NCBI RefSeq assembly: GCF_038592985.1
Contig: NZ_CP151951.1
Location: 2,719,001-2,783,000, forward strand
Direction of reading: 5' to 3'
From: Paenibacillus sp. FSL R10-2782
GTDB lineage: Bacteria; Bacillota; Bacilli; Paenibacillales; Paenibacillaceae
DNA length: 64,000 nucleotides
The notes under the pieces were generated by a model. It did no database searches, was not told the DNA's origin, and saw nothing but the letters and a program-made list of their open reading frames with translations. The first letter of the stretch is position 1. Each line of letters starts with the position of its first letter. The translations under genes were made by a program, and so were the position numbers. Below, in pieces: positions 52,839 to 61,434 of the stretch.

Positions 52839-54890
52839 ATGAATAAGAAACGTTTGCGCCAATGGATGGCTCCGTTCGCAACGGCTACATTGATTTTGAA
52901 TACGGGATATAGCATCTGCGGAGGAACCGATGCAGTGGCGAGTGCGTTGCCGACTGAAGAGCATAATTCGAATCTGACAGGCTTGAATATAGCACAGCCA
53001 CATACGAAATTAGCATCAGTTCAAGGACGCCATGTGCCAGTTACTTCAGGCACAAAAGTGACTGCGTTTACAAAAAATAGTAATCAAACACCCTATATTA
53101 ACAAAATGATAAAAGCGATGGCGAGCCAAACCGCTGCTCTAAGTATTGCACCAGCAGAGGTGAGCAATCTGACAGCGGTTCCGCTAGATACAACAAAGGT
53201 GAATTTGTCTTGGACCAATCCGTCAGACATCAATTTTGACCATGTAAAGGTGGTCAATGTCAGTACCGATGTGTATGTCAATAACATTAACAGTAACTCT
53301 TATACCATGAGCGGATTACAGCCAGATACGACATATACCTTTCGAGTGAAGACGGTGGATAAGAGTGGAAATGAATCTCAAGGTACTACAGTACAGACCA
53401 AAACTGCTTCCATTAATGTTCCTGTAGATAAGACACCTCCAGGAGAGGTAAGCGGGCTGACAGCGACGAATGTGGGTTACAACGCTTTTACTGTGAATTA
53501 TATATTGCCGAAGGATACTGACCTGAGCCAAGCCATTATCTATTTAAATGACAAAGAGGTGCAGCGAACTACAGGGACGTCCTATACGTTCAGTGGATTG
53601 ATTGCTTCGACAAACTATAAAGTAACAGTTAAGACAGTGGACAAATCCGGCAACATATCTGGAGGGGTCAGTATTCCGGTTACGACTACAGCCCTCACCG
53701 TCGATACAGTGCCAGAAGTAACAGGAGCTTCAGTGACATCAGTTAATAACTATAGCGTTACGGTTTCTTGGACGAGGCCCAGCGGAATTAATACGGTCAG
53801 TCTGTATAAGGACGGACAGCTGGTAACCGATTCAACGGGAACATCCTATACATTCAACAATCTTTCGGCAAGCCAGACATACACGTTTATGATCAGATCC
53901 AAGCGAAGCACAGGTGTATTGTCCTCCGGTGTGAGGCTGACTGCCACAACGAACAGCACGTCCTCCAATTCGTCGGAAGTATCCAATCTTGAAGTAGATA
54001 GCAAAAGTGATACCTGGATCAAAATTACTTACGATATGCCGAGTCAGGCTGAAAAAGTAAAAATATATGTTGACGGTGATTATAGGGGTACTACATCCTC
54101 TGAATCCTATAAAATTACGGATTTACGTGAAGGACGCTGGTATGAGATTAAGGTTACAACTGTAAATAGCAGTGGAAGGGAATCCAGCGGTGTAAGGATC
54201 TCAGAACGTGCAGATAGTTATAGTTATTCCTCGTCGTCATCTAGTTCATCGAACTATGAGAAAGCAAGAGATTTGATGCGAATTGCGGAAAACAGTCTGA
54301 ATGCTTCTGATTGGCGCTCTGCCAGAGACGCAATCAGTGACCTGCCGAGCGGGACACGTAAAAGCGATCTTCTGGATCGTCTAGAAGCTATTCGCAATAG
54401 AGCGGTTGGTACCGGTAGTTCATCGACCGGGACAAGCTCAGCTACATCGAATTCCAGCACAGCGTCTTCATATTCTAACAATGCGTTTTCCTCATATTCA
54501 ACTTCATTTACCCTGACACCAGGAGCTACATCAGCTTATGTCGATGGTCGTACTACGACGATGGCTCAGGCACCACGAATAATAAATGGGGTAACGATGG
54601 TCCCGCTGCGCTTTATCGGTGAACGTGTGGGCTACCAAGTGAACTATGATAAAGGGACTAAAAAGATTATCATGAATCGCCTTACCGATGGCAAACAAGT
54701 GGTGCTTCAAGTCAAGAATTCGACTCTTGCAGTGTACGAGTTAAACAACTCTCGGAATTACTCGACGAACATCACAGCTCCGGTTATTATTAACGGGCAC
54801 ACACTGGTTCCATTACGAGTCATTAGCGAGCTTTCGGGCTATCAGGTGAACTATAACGCTGTATCCAAACAAATCACGATTACAAAATAA
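52839..54890 (+). CDS. Secreted protein with fibronectin III repeats and copper-amine-oxidase-N-like domain
   Basis: 683-residue exported protein. Signal peptide at about residues 1-38 (positive head, hydrophobic core, VASA). Four FnIII-like modules follow (about 105-190, 200-283, 290-372, 378-456), each with the SYTxSGLxxxTxYxxxVKTVDKSGN pattern. A Ser-rich stretch, a short helical region (YEKARDLMRIAENSLNASDW), a second Ser/Thr-rich linker and a C-terminal pair of copper-amine-oxidase N-terminal-like repeats complete it (about 570-683; GVTMVPLRFIGERVGYQVNYD, GHTLVPLRVISELSGYQVNYN). The last domain is common in Paenibacillus surface proteins and probably binds the cell wall or polysaccharide. 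No catalytic domain is seen. AAGGAGAG precedes the ATG. Confidence 0.85.
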   Translation: MNKKRLRQWMAPFATATLILNTGYSICGGTDAVASALPTEEHNSNLTGLNIAQPHTKLASVQGRHVPVTSGTKVTAFTKNSNQTPYINKMIKAMASQTAALSIAPAEVSNLTAVPLDTTKVNLSWTNPSDINFDHVKVVNVSTDVYVNNINSNSYTMSGLQPDTTYTFRVKTVDKSGNESQGTTVQTKTASINVPVDKTPPGEVSGLTATNVGYNAFTVNYILPKDTDLSQAIIYLNDKEVQRTTGTSYTFSGLIASTNYKVTVKTVDKSGNISGGVSIPVTTTALTVDTVPEVTGASVTSVNNYSVTVSWTRPSGINTVSLYKDGQLVTDSTGTSYTFNNLSASQTYTFMIRSKRSTGVLSSGVRLTATTNSTSSNSSEVSNLEVDSKSDTWIKITYDMPSQAEKVKIYVDGDYRGTTSSESYKITDLREGRWYEIKVTTVNSSGRESSGVRISERADSYSYSSSSSSSSNYEKARDLMRIAENSLNASDWRSARDAISDLPSGTRKSDLLDRLEAIRNRAVGTGSSSTGTSSATSNSSTASSYSNNAFSSYSTSFTLTPGATSAYVDGRTTTMAQAPRIINGVTMVPLRFIGERVGYQVNYDKGTKKIIMNRLTDGKQVVLQVKNSTLAVYELNNSRNYSTNITAPVIINGHTLVPLRVISELSGYQVNYNAVSKQITITK

Positions 54891-54942
54891 CTGCTTCTGT
54901 AAAAACAATTTCATAGTAAATCATTTGGAACACAGCTTGTCG

Positions 54943-54985
54943 AGAAACCCGGTCATTTCCATGACCTAGGGTTTCTCCTTTTTTG
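54943..54985 (+). terminator. Terminator of the FnIII protein gene
   Basis: GAGAAACCC / GGGTTTCTC outer stem with inner GGTCAT/ATGACC and CTTTTTT after it. Confidence 0.9.
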
Positions 54986-55000
54986 TATGAAAGCCCGGAT

Positions 55001-56188
55001 TTACACGAGTTCTTTTTGAAGATAAGCATCAATTTTTGCAAGGGCTTCTTCTGTACCGCCAGATTGCTGGAAGCTATCATTTATTTTTTGTATGCCTTTT
55101 TTATACGCTGCGTTCGATATCACTTCATGTACGGCCTCTCTTAACGAATGTGCATTGATATGCTCTTTGGTTATTCGATAGCCAGCTTGAAGTTCCGTTA
55201 ACCGCTGCGCGACCATCGGCTGATCCTTGTCCTGTGGCAGTACGACCAAGGGAACATTGAAGTGAATCCCTTCATTCACGCTGTTCATTCCACCATGAGT
55301 AATAAATACATCTGCATGACGTAATACCTCCAATTGGGGAACATAAGGAGAAATAATAAAGTGCTCAGGGGCCGGATTGATCTTCGTAAAGTCAGCCTTC
55401 TCGCCAGCTGCAATCACAACCATGCCTTCAAAATCGGAAAAAGCTTCAATACAGGTGTTAAAAAAGTCTTCAACATGATCCAAAACCGTTCCCATCGAAA
55501 TATACAGAACCTTGTTATTTTGTAATACATCCAAAGGAAAAGAATATTCCCCTTTGCGCTCAGGGAAGCTCGGACCAATAAAAAGGTTCTCCTCACCAAA
55601 ACGGTCACCGTCCGGTTGGAAATATCGACTGGTATATACCACATTCAGTTCCCCAGAATTGTTCATAAATTGAAACATATCCTCAGGAGCAACCCCGAAT
55701 CTTTCTTTCATGAGATGCAGTGAAGTCGTGGCATGTTCATCAAGCTGAAATGGCACTTTTACGTCAGAACTAAAAAGATTGCTGGCCATCCGATTCTTTG
55801 TAATTAAAAAGGATGGTGATGAAGCAATGCCTGGGATATTCAAATAATCTCTAACTAACTCACCAGCTCCAAATCTATCATAGAATACAAAGTCAAAATC
55901 AATATTTTCAGATAACCTCTGAGTAACTGCCAATATGTCCATCGAAGTCTGAATATGAATGTTCAAAAATGCGTTCAATCCGGCTGGAGATGCAGTGTCG
56001 ATGTAAGCAGTCCTGATCAGATCGGGGTGCAGGTGAACCGTTGCTCCAACTGCTTGAAGTCTGTCCTTGTATTTCTCAGTTGTAATGTAATGTACCTGGT
56101 CTCCCCGTGCTGCAAAGGCTTGCGTAATCCCAATCGTAGGGTTCACATGTCCTTCTGCCGGAAAGTTAACCATTAATATGTGTAGCAT
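55001..56188 (-). CDS. Macrolide-type UDP-glycosyltransferase (MGT/YjiC family)
   Basis: GT1-family GT-B enzyme, 395 residues, that transfers a sugar from UDP-sugar to small hydrophobic acceptors. The N-terminal acceptor domain starts MLHILMVNFPAEGHVNPTIG. The C-terminal donor domain contains the UDP-binding signature region FITHGGMNSVNEGIHFNVPL plus VVLPQDKDQPMVAQRL (about residues 295-330). GGAGTGATGATG lies before the ATG. Monocistronic. Such enzymes often detoxify or modify macrolides or flavonoids; the acceptor here is unknown. Confidence 0.92.
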   Translation of the reverse strand: MLHILMVNFPAEGHVNPTIGITQAFAARGDQVHYITTEKYKDRLQAVGATVHLHPDLIRTAYIDTASPAGLNAFLNIHIQTSMDILAVTQRLSENIDFDFVFYDRFGAGELVRDYLNIPGIASSPSFLITKNRMASNLFSSDVKVPFQLDEHATTSLHLMKERFGVAPEDMFQFMNNSGELNVVYTSRYFQPDGDRFGEENLFIGPSFPERKGEYSFPLDVLQNNKVLYISMGTVLDHVEDFFNTCIEAFSDFEGMVVIAAGEKADFTKINPAPEHFIISPYVPQLEVLRHADVFITHGGMNSVNEGIHFNVPLVVLPQDKDQPMVAQRLTELQAGYRITKEHINAHSLREAVHEVISNAAYKKGIQKINDSFQQSGGTEEALAKIDAYLQKELV

Positions 56189-56601
56189 TCATCATCACTC
56201 CTTTATGCATCGTTAGAGACCGCAGCTTTCACTGAATCTCTCTATCTATAATAACAATAATATTTATATTTTCAAATGATATCCTTTCAAAATACTTTCG
56301 ATATACTCTTAAGGTCTCTCAGCATACCGTAAGAAGCGTTAGAGCGTGAGGAGCTACTAGAAGAAGGCGGATCAGGCATTGTATCTGGCCAAGAGCAGGG
56401 GAAGGAACAGGACAATGGTCGCTGAAGATTAAAACGATTCCTCAAATCGCTTTCAACCAGTAATATGGACGGATAATAGTTTTGGGTGGCTGGTAAATAT
56501 CAACTCAATGGGTGAACTCGGGCAATCTCGTTATCGATGCAACGAGTACTTTCTTCATCTCTGCGTTAGTCCAGAACAACGACAAGTGCCATTGAGCCTG
56601 G
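56189..56601. other. Non-coding, partly decayed region between the glycosyltransferase and the tyrS leader
   Basis: Apart from the GGDEF tail remnant at 56361-56432, no gene is seen. The stretch after it (56433-56600) has short open frames but no start signal or recognisable family. Confidence 0.5.
56361..56432 (+). pseudogene. Tail remnant of a GGDEF (diguanylate cyclase) gene
   Basis: 23 codons encode KKADQALYLAKSRGRNRT and MVAED followed by a stop, the characteristic C-terminal helix of GGDEF domains (ADxALYxAKxxGRNRV). The frame is broken directly upstream by TAG, and no other part of the domain is present. Confidence 0.6.
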
Positions 56602-56631
56602 TTGACATTCGTTAATGCTTTCACTTATACT
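56602..56631 (+). promoter_or_regulatory. Promoter of tyrS
   Basis: TTGACA (56602-56607), 18-bp spacer, TATACT (56626-56631); the start is expected near 56638, at the beginning of the T-box leader. Confidence 0.75.
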
Positions 56632-56639
56632 GTCTGTAA

Positions 56640-56917
56640 TCTTATATACGATATACGTTGAAAGAGCCCAGTAGTTGCTTCATCCCTGTTCCAGAAAGCC
56701 GGGGGGAGATGAGACCCGGTACACATGAAGCGAGCGAATTACACTCTGGAGTATCCTGGCTAATCCCGGGCGGACGTTGCGAACGTTAACTCGCTATCGA
56801 GTGGTATCCAGGACACGTCAAGCCAGTCTATGCTTCCTGTGCCGGATACAATCAGGGTGGTAACACGGTTATATAATCGTCCCTATGTCTACTAACAGAC
56901 GTGGGGACGATTTTTTT
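56640..56917 (+). promoter_or_regulatory. Tyrosine T-box leader of tyrS with terminator/antiterminator
   Basis: The T-box sequence AGGGTGGTAACACGG lies at 56854-56868; its TGGT can pair with the ACCA end of tRNA-Tyr. The terminator ATCGTCCC (56876-56883) / GGGGACGAT (56903-56911) ends in TTTTTTT. In stem I the GAATTACA segment offers TAC (56740-56742) as tyrosine specifier codon. Uncharged tRNA-Tyr should permit read-through. Confidence 0.9.
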
Positions 56918-57053
56918 GTCTTTCAACGAATGCTGTGAGTTGTGCACGGCTCGCGGTAGTAGTTCTCCATGGCTGTTGACCAAAATTGGCCAGCTGTCCG
57001 AGAATAAGGACTCGATATAAGGCACGCGACAAATTGAAGGAGTGGAATAAATC

Positions 57054-58313
57054 ATGAACATTATTGATGAACTTGAATGGCGCGATGCCATTAACCAACA
57101 GACGGATAAAGAGGGGCTTCGGGCCTTGTCGAACGAGAAGTCTGTCTCCGTATACTGCGGGGTAGACCCAACAGGCGACAGCATGCATATTGGACACTTG
57201 ATTCCGTTCATGGTGCTTAAGCGCTTCCAGCTTGCCGGGCATCGTCCGGTCATTCTGATCGGCGGAGCAACAGGTACAATTGGTGATCCGAGTGGCCGTC
57301 AGACCGAGCGCTCCCTTCAAACTCTGGAACAAATTCAGGCTAACGTCGATGCGCTCACAGCGCAGATGAAGAAGCTGTTCATTACGGAGGGCGACAACCA
57401 GATTCGTATGGTGAACAACTATGACTGGACGCAACAGATCAATGTGATTGAGTTCCTGCGGGATTACGGCAAGAACTTCAGCATCAATACGATGCTTGCG
57501 AAGGATGTCGTTGCAAGCCGACTGGATAGCGGCATTTCCTTCACGGAATTCTCCTACCAGATTCTGCAATCGCTGGACTACCTGCATCTGTACCGGAATG
57601 AGGATGTGCAACTTCAGATTGGTGGCTCCGACCAATGGGGCAACATTACGAGTGGCCTGGATCTGATCCGCAAGAAGGAAGGGGCAGAAGCCAAGGCATT
57701 CGGTCTGACGATTCCGCTGATGCTGAAGTCCGACGGCACAAAATTTGGCAAGACCGCTGGAGGGGCGGTATGGCTCGATCCGAAGAAGACGACGCCATAC
57801 GAGTTCTACCAGTTCTGGGCGAACACGGACGATCGGGATGTTGTGAAATACCTGAAGTACTTCACTTTCCTGTCGAAGGAGCAAATTGACGAGCTGGCCC
57901 AGAAGGTCGAGACCGAGCCGCATAAACGCGAAGCGCAAAAAATGCTCGCTGAGGAAATGACCCGCTTCGTACATAGCGAGGAGATGCTGGAGCAAGCGAA
58001 GCGGATTACGTCAGCTCTGTTCAGCGGCGATATCCAATCCCTGACGGCAGATGAAATTGAGCAGGGTTTCAAGGAAATGCCGACCTACGAGGCAACTAGG
58101 GACTCCAAAAATATCGTGGACTGGCTGGTAGATATGGGCATCGAGCCTTCCAAGCGGCAGGCGCGCGAGGATATCACCAAGGGAGCGATCTCTATTAATG
58201 GTGACCGGATAAGCGATATTGCCCATGAGATAACAGCCGAGCAAGCGATTGGTGGCCGCTTTATTATCGTACGTAAAGGGAAGAAGAACTACAGCCTGGT
58301 AAAGCTGGCGTAG
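57054..58313 (+). CDS. tyrS: Tyrosyl-tRNA synthetase
   Basis: Class I synthetase that charges tRNA-Tyr. 419 residues. The Rossmann domain has YCGVDPTGDSMHIGHLIPFM (HIGH-type motif near residues 42-45), and the tyrosine pocket includes the QIGGSDQWGNI segment. KFGKTAGG (near 225-232) is the KMSKS equivalent. A C-terminal S4 RNA-binding domain follows (about 350-415: PSKRQAREDITKGAISINGD). AAGGAGTGG precedes the ATG. Controlled by the T-box upstream. Confidence 0.97.
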   Translation: MNIIDELEWRDAINQQTDKEGLRALSNEKSVSVYCGVDPTGDSMHIGHLIPFMVLKRFQLAGHRPVILIGGATGTIGDPSGRQTERSLQTLEQIQANVDALTAQMKKLFITEGDNQIRMVNNYDWTQQINVIEFLRDYGKNFSINTMLAKDVVASRLDSGISFTEFSYQILQSLDYLHLYRNEDVQLQIGGSDQWGNITSGLDLIRKKEGAEAKAFGLTIPLMLKSDGTKFGKTAGGAVWLDPKKTTPYEFYQFWANTDDRDVVKYLKYFTFLSKEQIDELAQKVETEPHKREAQKMLAEEMTRFVHSEEMLEQAKRITSALFSGDIQSLTADEIEQGFKEMPTYEATRDSKNIVDWLVDMGIEPSKRQAREDITKGAISINGDRISDIAHEITAEQAIGGRFIIVRKGKKNYSLVKLA

Positions 58314-58404
58314 CTATAGCAAACAGTTGCAGTAGCCATTCCATCAGATAGCCAAGCAGATTCATCGCCCTGACAGGCGACATCGCTGCGGCTCCGTTGT
58401 TTAG

Positions 58405-58465
58405 GCCCTTTTGCAGCTGATCTGGGTAAATGAGCCTCACATCAGCTGCGAAGGGGCTGTTTTTG
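58405..58465 (+). terminator. Terminator of tyrS
   Basis: GCCCTTTTGCAGCTGAT / ATCAGCTGCGAAGGGGC forms a long stem with one mismatch, followed by TGTTTTTG. Confidence 0.8.
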
Positions 58466-58602
58466 CTGTGTATCCAAGCGTCTGCTCATTGTAGCTTCGA
58501 ACCAAATCACATAGCTGCCTCATCAGGCAGATGAGCTTCTTTGGGTCTCTTATTGGTGCAGTTCTCAGCGTGAATCAATCAGAGTTTTTTTGTCATTTTT
58601 CG

Positions 58603-59063
58603 CTAGATGTAAAATACAAGAATCAAAGCGGAGAGAAGTCCGAAAATAATAGGCGAATACAGATACATGAACTTGATTGTGCTCAGGGCCGCAGTTGACT
58701 GTTGTTCCTGAGTTCCAATATAGCCAACCAGGCACAGAGGGACAATCATGATCCAGTACTTATTGCGGAGCAGAGCAGGGATTGAACGCTTCAGTGGTAT
58801 TTTTTTTGTGTTACCACCGGTTTTACACGTTCTTTGGTTGTTTTGAATGTAATCAGGTACATGAACGGTGCTAGACAGCCAAAAATCAGGAATGTAAAGA
58901 ACCAGCCTGACTTGCCGCCACCAAAAGCATTCACGAGTGGCATCGTGGCATAAGAGATCAACGCAGCCCCTGCCATAGCCAGCGTCATTCGGAAGATGTT
59001 GAGTAGGGACGAGCACTCCAATGACAGCTCCTTCAATTGATTGAAACAATAACTTATGTACAA
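58603..59063 (-). pseudogene. Remnant of a GPH-family (glycoside-pentoside-hexuronide) symporter
   Basis: Two overlapping minus-strand frames together encode pieces of an MFS/GPH sugar symporter. The first holds RMTLAMAGAALISYATMPLV and NAFGGGKSGWFFTFLIFGCLAPFMYLITFKTTKERV. After a frame change, LKRSIPALLRNKYWIMIVPL appears, joined to a C-terminal part (GYIGTQEQQSTAALSTIKFM…). Intact members have about 450 residues; N-terminal helices and a central block are missing. Frameshift and internal deletion make this a clear pseudogene. A link to the xylan-type locus at the left end is possible but unproven. Confidence 0.75.
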
Positions 59064-59147
59064 AATACTATATAATATTAATTTCTAAGATTTGTTGACG
59101 AAGCTATGAAACTACTGTATTTTCATATAGTGTTACACATCATATGT

Positions 59148-59185
59148 GGACATCCGTTTCATGGGAACGGAAGTGTCCTTTTTTT
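59148..59185 (+). terminator. Hairpin with T-run upstream of the integrase fragment
   Basis: GGACA-T-CCGTT pairs with AACGG-AA-GTGTCC and is followed by TTTTTTT. No intact plus-strand gene lies immediately before it, so it may mark the former edge of the mobile element or the end of a lost gene. Confidence 0.55.
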
Positions 59186-59216
59186 GTGTAGAAGATAGGT
59201 GGAGGTAGTGGAGGAA

Positions 59217-59804
59217 ATGGCTTCATTTTTTCATGCATATTGTCCTGAAGGAGTGAACAGCAAATACCGTCTCATTGTTTTTGACGATAAGAAGGAGGCG
59301 TTCATTCCTCTTACAGTGTTTTATCACGATCAGTTCAACAGGATCAGTGAGAGTTCCGTAATCGCTTATTTAAATACCTTAGAGCCATTCTTTTATTGGT
59401 TAAAGTACAAAAGCTACTACAAGGCCAGAAAGGTCTGTTGGGATGATGAGCCAGAGGCTGTTAAGGAAGCGGTAAGGCAATATTTAATAGAACAGATGCA
59501 TTGTAAGATTCGTGGTAGAGATGGGCATGAAGGCGTGTACTTAACGAGTAAAAGCTCCAAAACTGTTCAACTGTTTCTGTCCGCTATTAAAGGTTTTTAT
59601 AAGACCATGATTCGCTTAAAGAAGTATACACAGGCCAATCCACTTATCGATATAGAATATAAAGATAGTGTTTCTGAGCAACCAGGGGAAAGGGGGAACA
59701 GACCAAGGATGCCCAAAGCGGCAGGTACCGAGGAACCGCTATCTTTCAGAAAACAAACGGATTCTTATTTTAAGGTCATCAATGAAGAATGGCTTACTCC
59801 TTGA
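59217..59804 (+). pseudogene. Truncated Tn554-like site-specific integrase (N-terminal half)
   Basis: 195 codons with the N-terminal SAM-like core-binding domain of large tyrosine recombinases (SVIAYLNTLEPFFYWLKYKS, SSKTVQLFLSAIKGFYKTMI, then RMPKAAGTEEPLSFRKQTDSYFK). The catalytic domain with the R-H-R-Y residues is absent; the frame ends at EEWLTP. A short shifted frame follows (KMKIAKNRAKNELKEIQLIE…), resembling the C-terminus of a partner recombinase, and overlaps the next gene. An internal deletion of one or two recombinase genes is the simplest reading. ATG at 59217 after GGAGGTAGTGGAGG. Confidence 0.7.
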
Positions 59805-59893
59805 AGCAAAGAAGATGAAGATCGCAAAAAATAGAGCTAAAAACGAACTTAAGGAGATCCAACTGATAGAGAAATCTCAAAGGGATGAGACAT

Positions 59894-60367
59894 ATGCGCC
59901 GGAAATCCGTATCTCAAACAAATGAGCTGGAATGGCTTCAAGCATCATACGACAAGAGAAAGAACCGTTCAGTCGAACTTGGTGTAAAGGCGATTGATGC
60001 GCTAATTAAAGAAGGTAAATCTGTTTCGTACCGAACTGTTTCGGACAAGTCAAAAGCAATTGATCCAGATGGAATAGGTATCCACCAAAATACAATCCGT
60101 AAGAACCCAGAACTTCATAACCATTTCCTAAAGCACAGTACTACTAAAGCTTATAGGCCTCGAAAAAGGTCATATAAGCCCTTAGACGATGATCTGGATG
60201 CATTTAAGCACATAAAAGAAGATCGCGACATAGATCGAGTCAGACAGCGTTATATGCAGCTAACTAAGCCAGAATTGGTTGATTTGCTAATTCGGATGGA
60301 ACAGTATATTGCATATCAGAATCAGTATTGGCTGAAAAGTGAATTTGAAAAGTATATGAATGAGTAA
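59894..60367 (+). CDS. TnpC-like accessory protein of a Tn554-type transposon
   Basis: 157 residues, basic, predicted helical. NELEWLQASYDKRKNRSVEL and VKAIDALIKEGKSVSYRTVS resemble TnpC/DUF6262 proteins, the third gene of Tn554-type elements, which helps set the orientation and frequency of transposition. The ATG at 59894 has AAAGGG nine bases upstream. It follows the truncated integrase directly and overlaps the tail of the shifted frame. It looks intact but should be non-functional without the recombinases. Confidence 0.65.
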   Translation: MRRKSVSQTNELEWLQASYDKRKNRSVELGVKAIDALIKEGKSVSYRTVSDKSKAIDPDGIGIHQNTIRKNPELHNHFLKHSTTKAYRPRKRSYKPLDDDLDAFKHIKEDRDIDRVRQRYMQLTKPELVDLLIRMEQYIAYQNQYWLKSEFEKYMNE

Positions 60368-60484
60368 ACCTAACTTTGGTTTGTTAAATCAAACGGTACT
60401 GCCCCGCAATCAAACGGCAGCCTTGTTGTGCAGCGACACAAAACAGCTTAAATAAAATGATCGAAAACAGTATATCTTTAAATG

Positions 60485-60534
60485 TAATTAAGCAGACTTA
60501 TGTCGTTTTTGTGAGACACAAGTCTGCTTAATTA
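60485..60534. repeat. 20-bp inverted repeat downstream of the transposon remnant
   Basis: TAATTAAGCAGACTTATGTC (60485-60504) and GACACAAGTCTGCTTAATTA (60515-60534) match at 19 of 20 positions around a 10-bp spacer. It could be a terminator-like hairpin, although no T-run follows, or a feature of the element's right end. No gene is seen in 60368-60484. Confidence 0.6.
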
Positions 60535-60649
60535 ATGACCACGTCGAAACAAATATGCTCAGCTTTCATAATTTTTTGGTGAAAACTGTATGTTATTTGT
60601 GCGACCTCGGCGCAAAACGTTAAGGGATGAAGGGAGAAGACCTGTATGA

Positions 60650-60796
60650 TTACGTCCTAGATTCATCCTTCGGCTCAACGGTCACATTCGTAAATCCGCT
60701 TTGCATTATTTCATCAACCATCGCATAGATATAGATTCCCTTCGGCTTACACTTGCAGCACTTGTGACTAATCCTTTTCGTGGAATTGGACAGGTA
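60650..60796 (-). other. Short coding-like remnant in the 60.4-60.9 kb gap
   Basis: A stop-to-stop frame of 48 codons on the minus strand encodes KRISHKCCKCKPKGIYIYAM followed by VDEIMQSGFTNVTVEPKDES and a stop. The composition looks protein-like, with a CCxC cluster, but there is no start codon with a ribosome binding site, and I do not recognise the family. Probably the end of a decayed gene. Confidence 0.3.
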
Positions 60797-60896
60797 CTAC
60801 CTTCCATTCCATTGTAAAGGATTTTTCTTTTTGTGCAGCACATAAACATAGAAAATTATGAAATTTCTGAGATCATTAATGCAACGCTAGTGATTA

Positions 60897-61244
60897 TTAA
60901 TCAACTTTCAAAATTTGCACTTCTCCTTCAGTGAATGTTTTATCGGCATAACCGTCACCCCATTGACAAAGCGCTCTTAGAATCGGTTCAAGCGATTGCC
61001 CAAGCTCTGTGGTCGAATATTCGACCTTCGGAGGGACCTGATTAAACATTTTTCTGCTTACAAGTCCATCAGCTTCCAATTCTCTAAGCGTTTGGATAAG
61101 CATTTTTTGAGTTATATTGTGTACAAGTCGCTTTAACTCACTCGTTCGTTTTGGACCATGTATCAAATAATATAAAACTAGCCCTTTCCATTTCCCCCCA
61201 ATTACCTCCAATGTAACTTCAAGGTTACAATAATAAACTTTCAT
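60897..61244 (-). CDS. HxlR-family winged-helix regulator
   Basis: 115 residues. The family core is LEVIGGKWKGLVLYYLIHGPKRTSELKR, then ITQKMLIQTLRELEADGLVSR and PPKVEYSTTELGQSL. The Cys near the N-terminus (YYCNLEVTLEVIGGKW) is the position used by redox- or quinone-sensing HxlR members such as YodB/HypR. It is divergent from an SDR gene across 190 bp containing TACTT/AAGT-type repeats. It probably controls the SDR / NTF2-like / monooxygenase group to its right in response to an electrophile; that is inference. Confidence 0.9.
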   Translation of the reverse strand: MKVYYCNLEVTLEVIGGKWKGLVLYYLIHGPKRTSELKRLVHNITQKMLIQTLRELEADGLVSRKMFNQVPPKVEYSTTELGQSLEPILRALCQWGDGYADKTFTEGEVQILKVD

Positions 61245-61366
61245 GTAGTAAACTCCTCCAGTGTCAATTATTACTTTTTAGTTACTATATAACAAAAAAG
61301 TGGGTACTTCTATTATTATTACTTTTGATACATAATATCATTTGTGGGATGTTATTAACAGTTTTT

Positions 61367-61395
61367 TTGAAAAAACGGCAGTCAAGAGATAATAT
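61367..61395 (+). promoter_or_regulatory. Promoter of the SDR gene
   Basis: TTGAAA (61367-61372), 17-bp spacer, TAATAT (61390-61395), about 40 bp before the ATG. It lies downstream of the AT-rich repeats next to the HxlR gene. Confidence 0.65.
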
Positions 61396-61434
61396 ACTTA
61401 GAACAAAAATTAACCTTACAAGGAGAGTCATAAC

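Noticed and set aside
53160..53720. Possible tandem DNA repeats in the FnIII protein gene
   Set aside because: The repeats are visible at protein level as FnIII modules, but the DNA copies are diverged; no exact long repeat was seen.
56495..56560. Second, degenerate T-box antiterminator upstream of the tyrS T-box (TGGGTGAACTCGGG, then CTCGTT/AACGAG)
   Set aside because: The T-box core deviates at key positions, there is no stem I before it and it lies upstream of the tyrS promoter; chance similarity is likely.
56892..57995. 367-codon open frame on the minus strand over tyrS
   Set aside because: It is a shadow of the well-conserved tyrS frame; translation has no family features.
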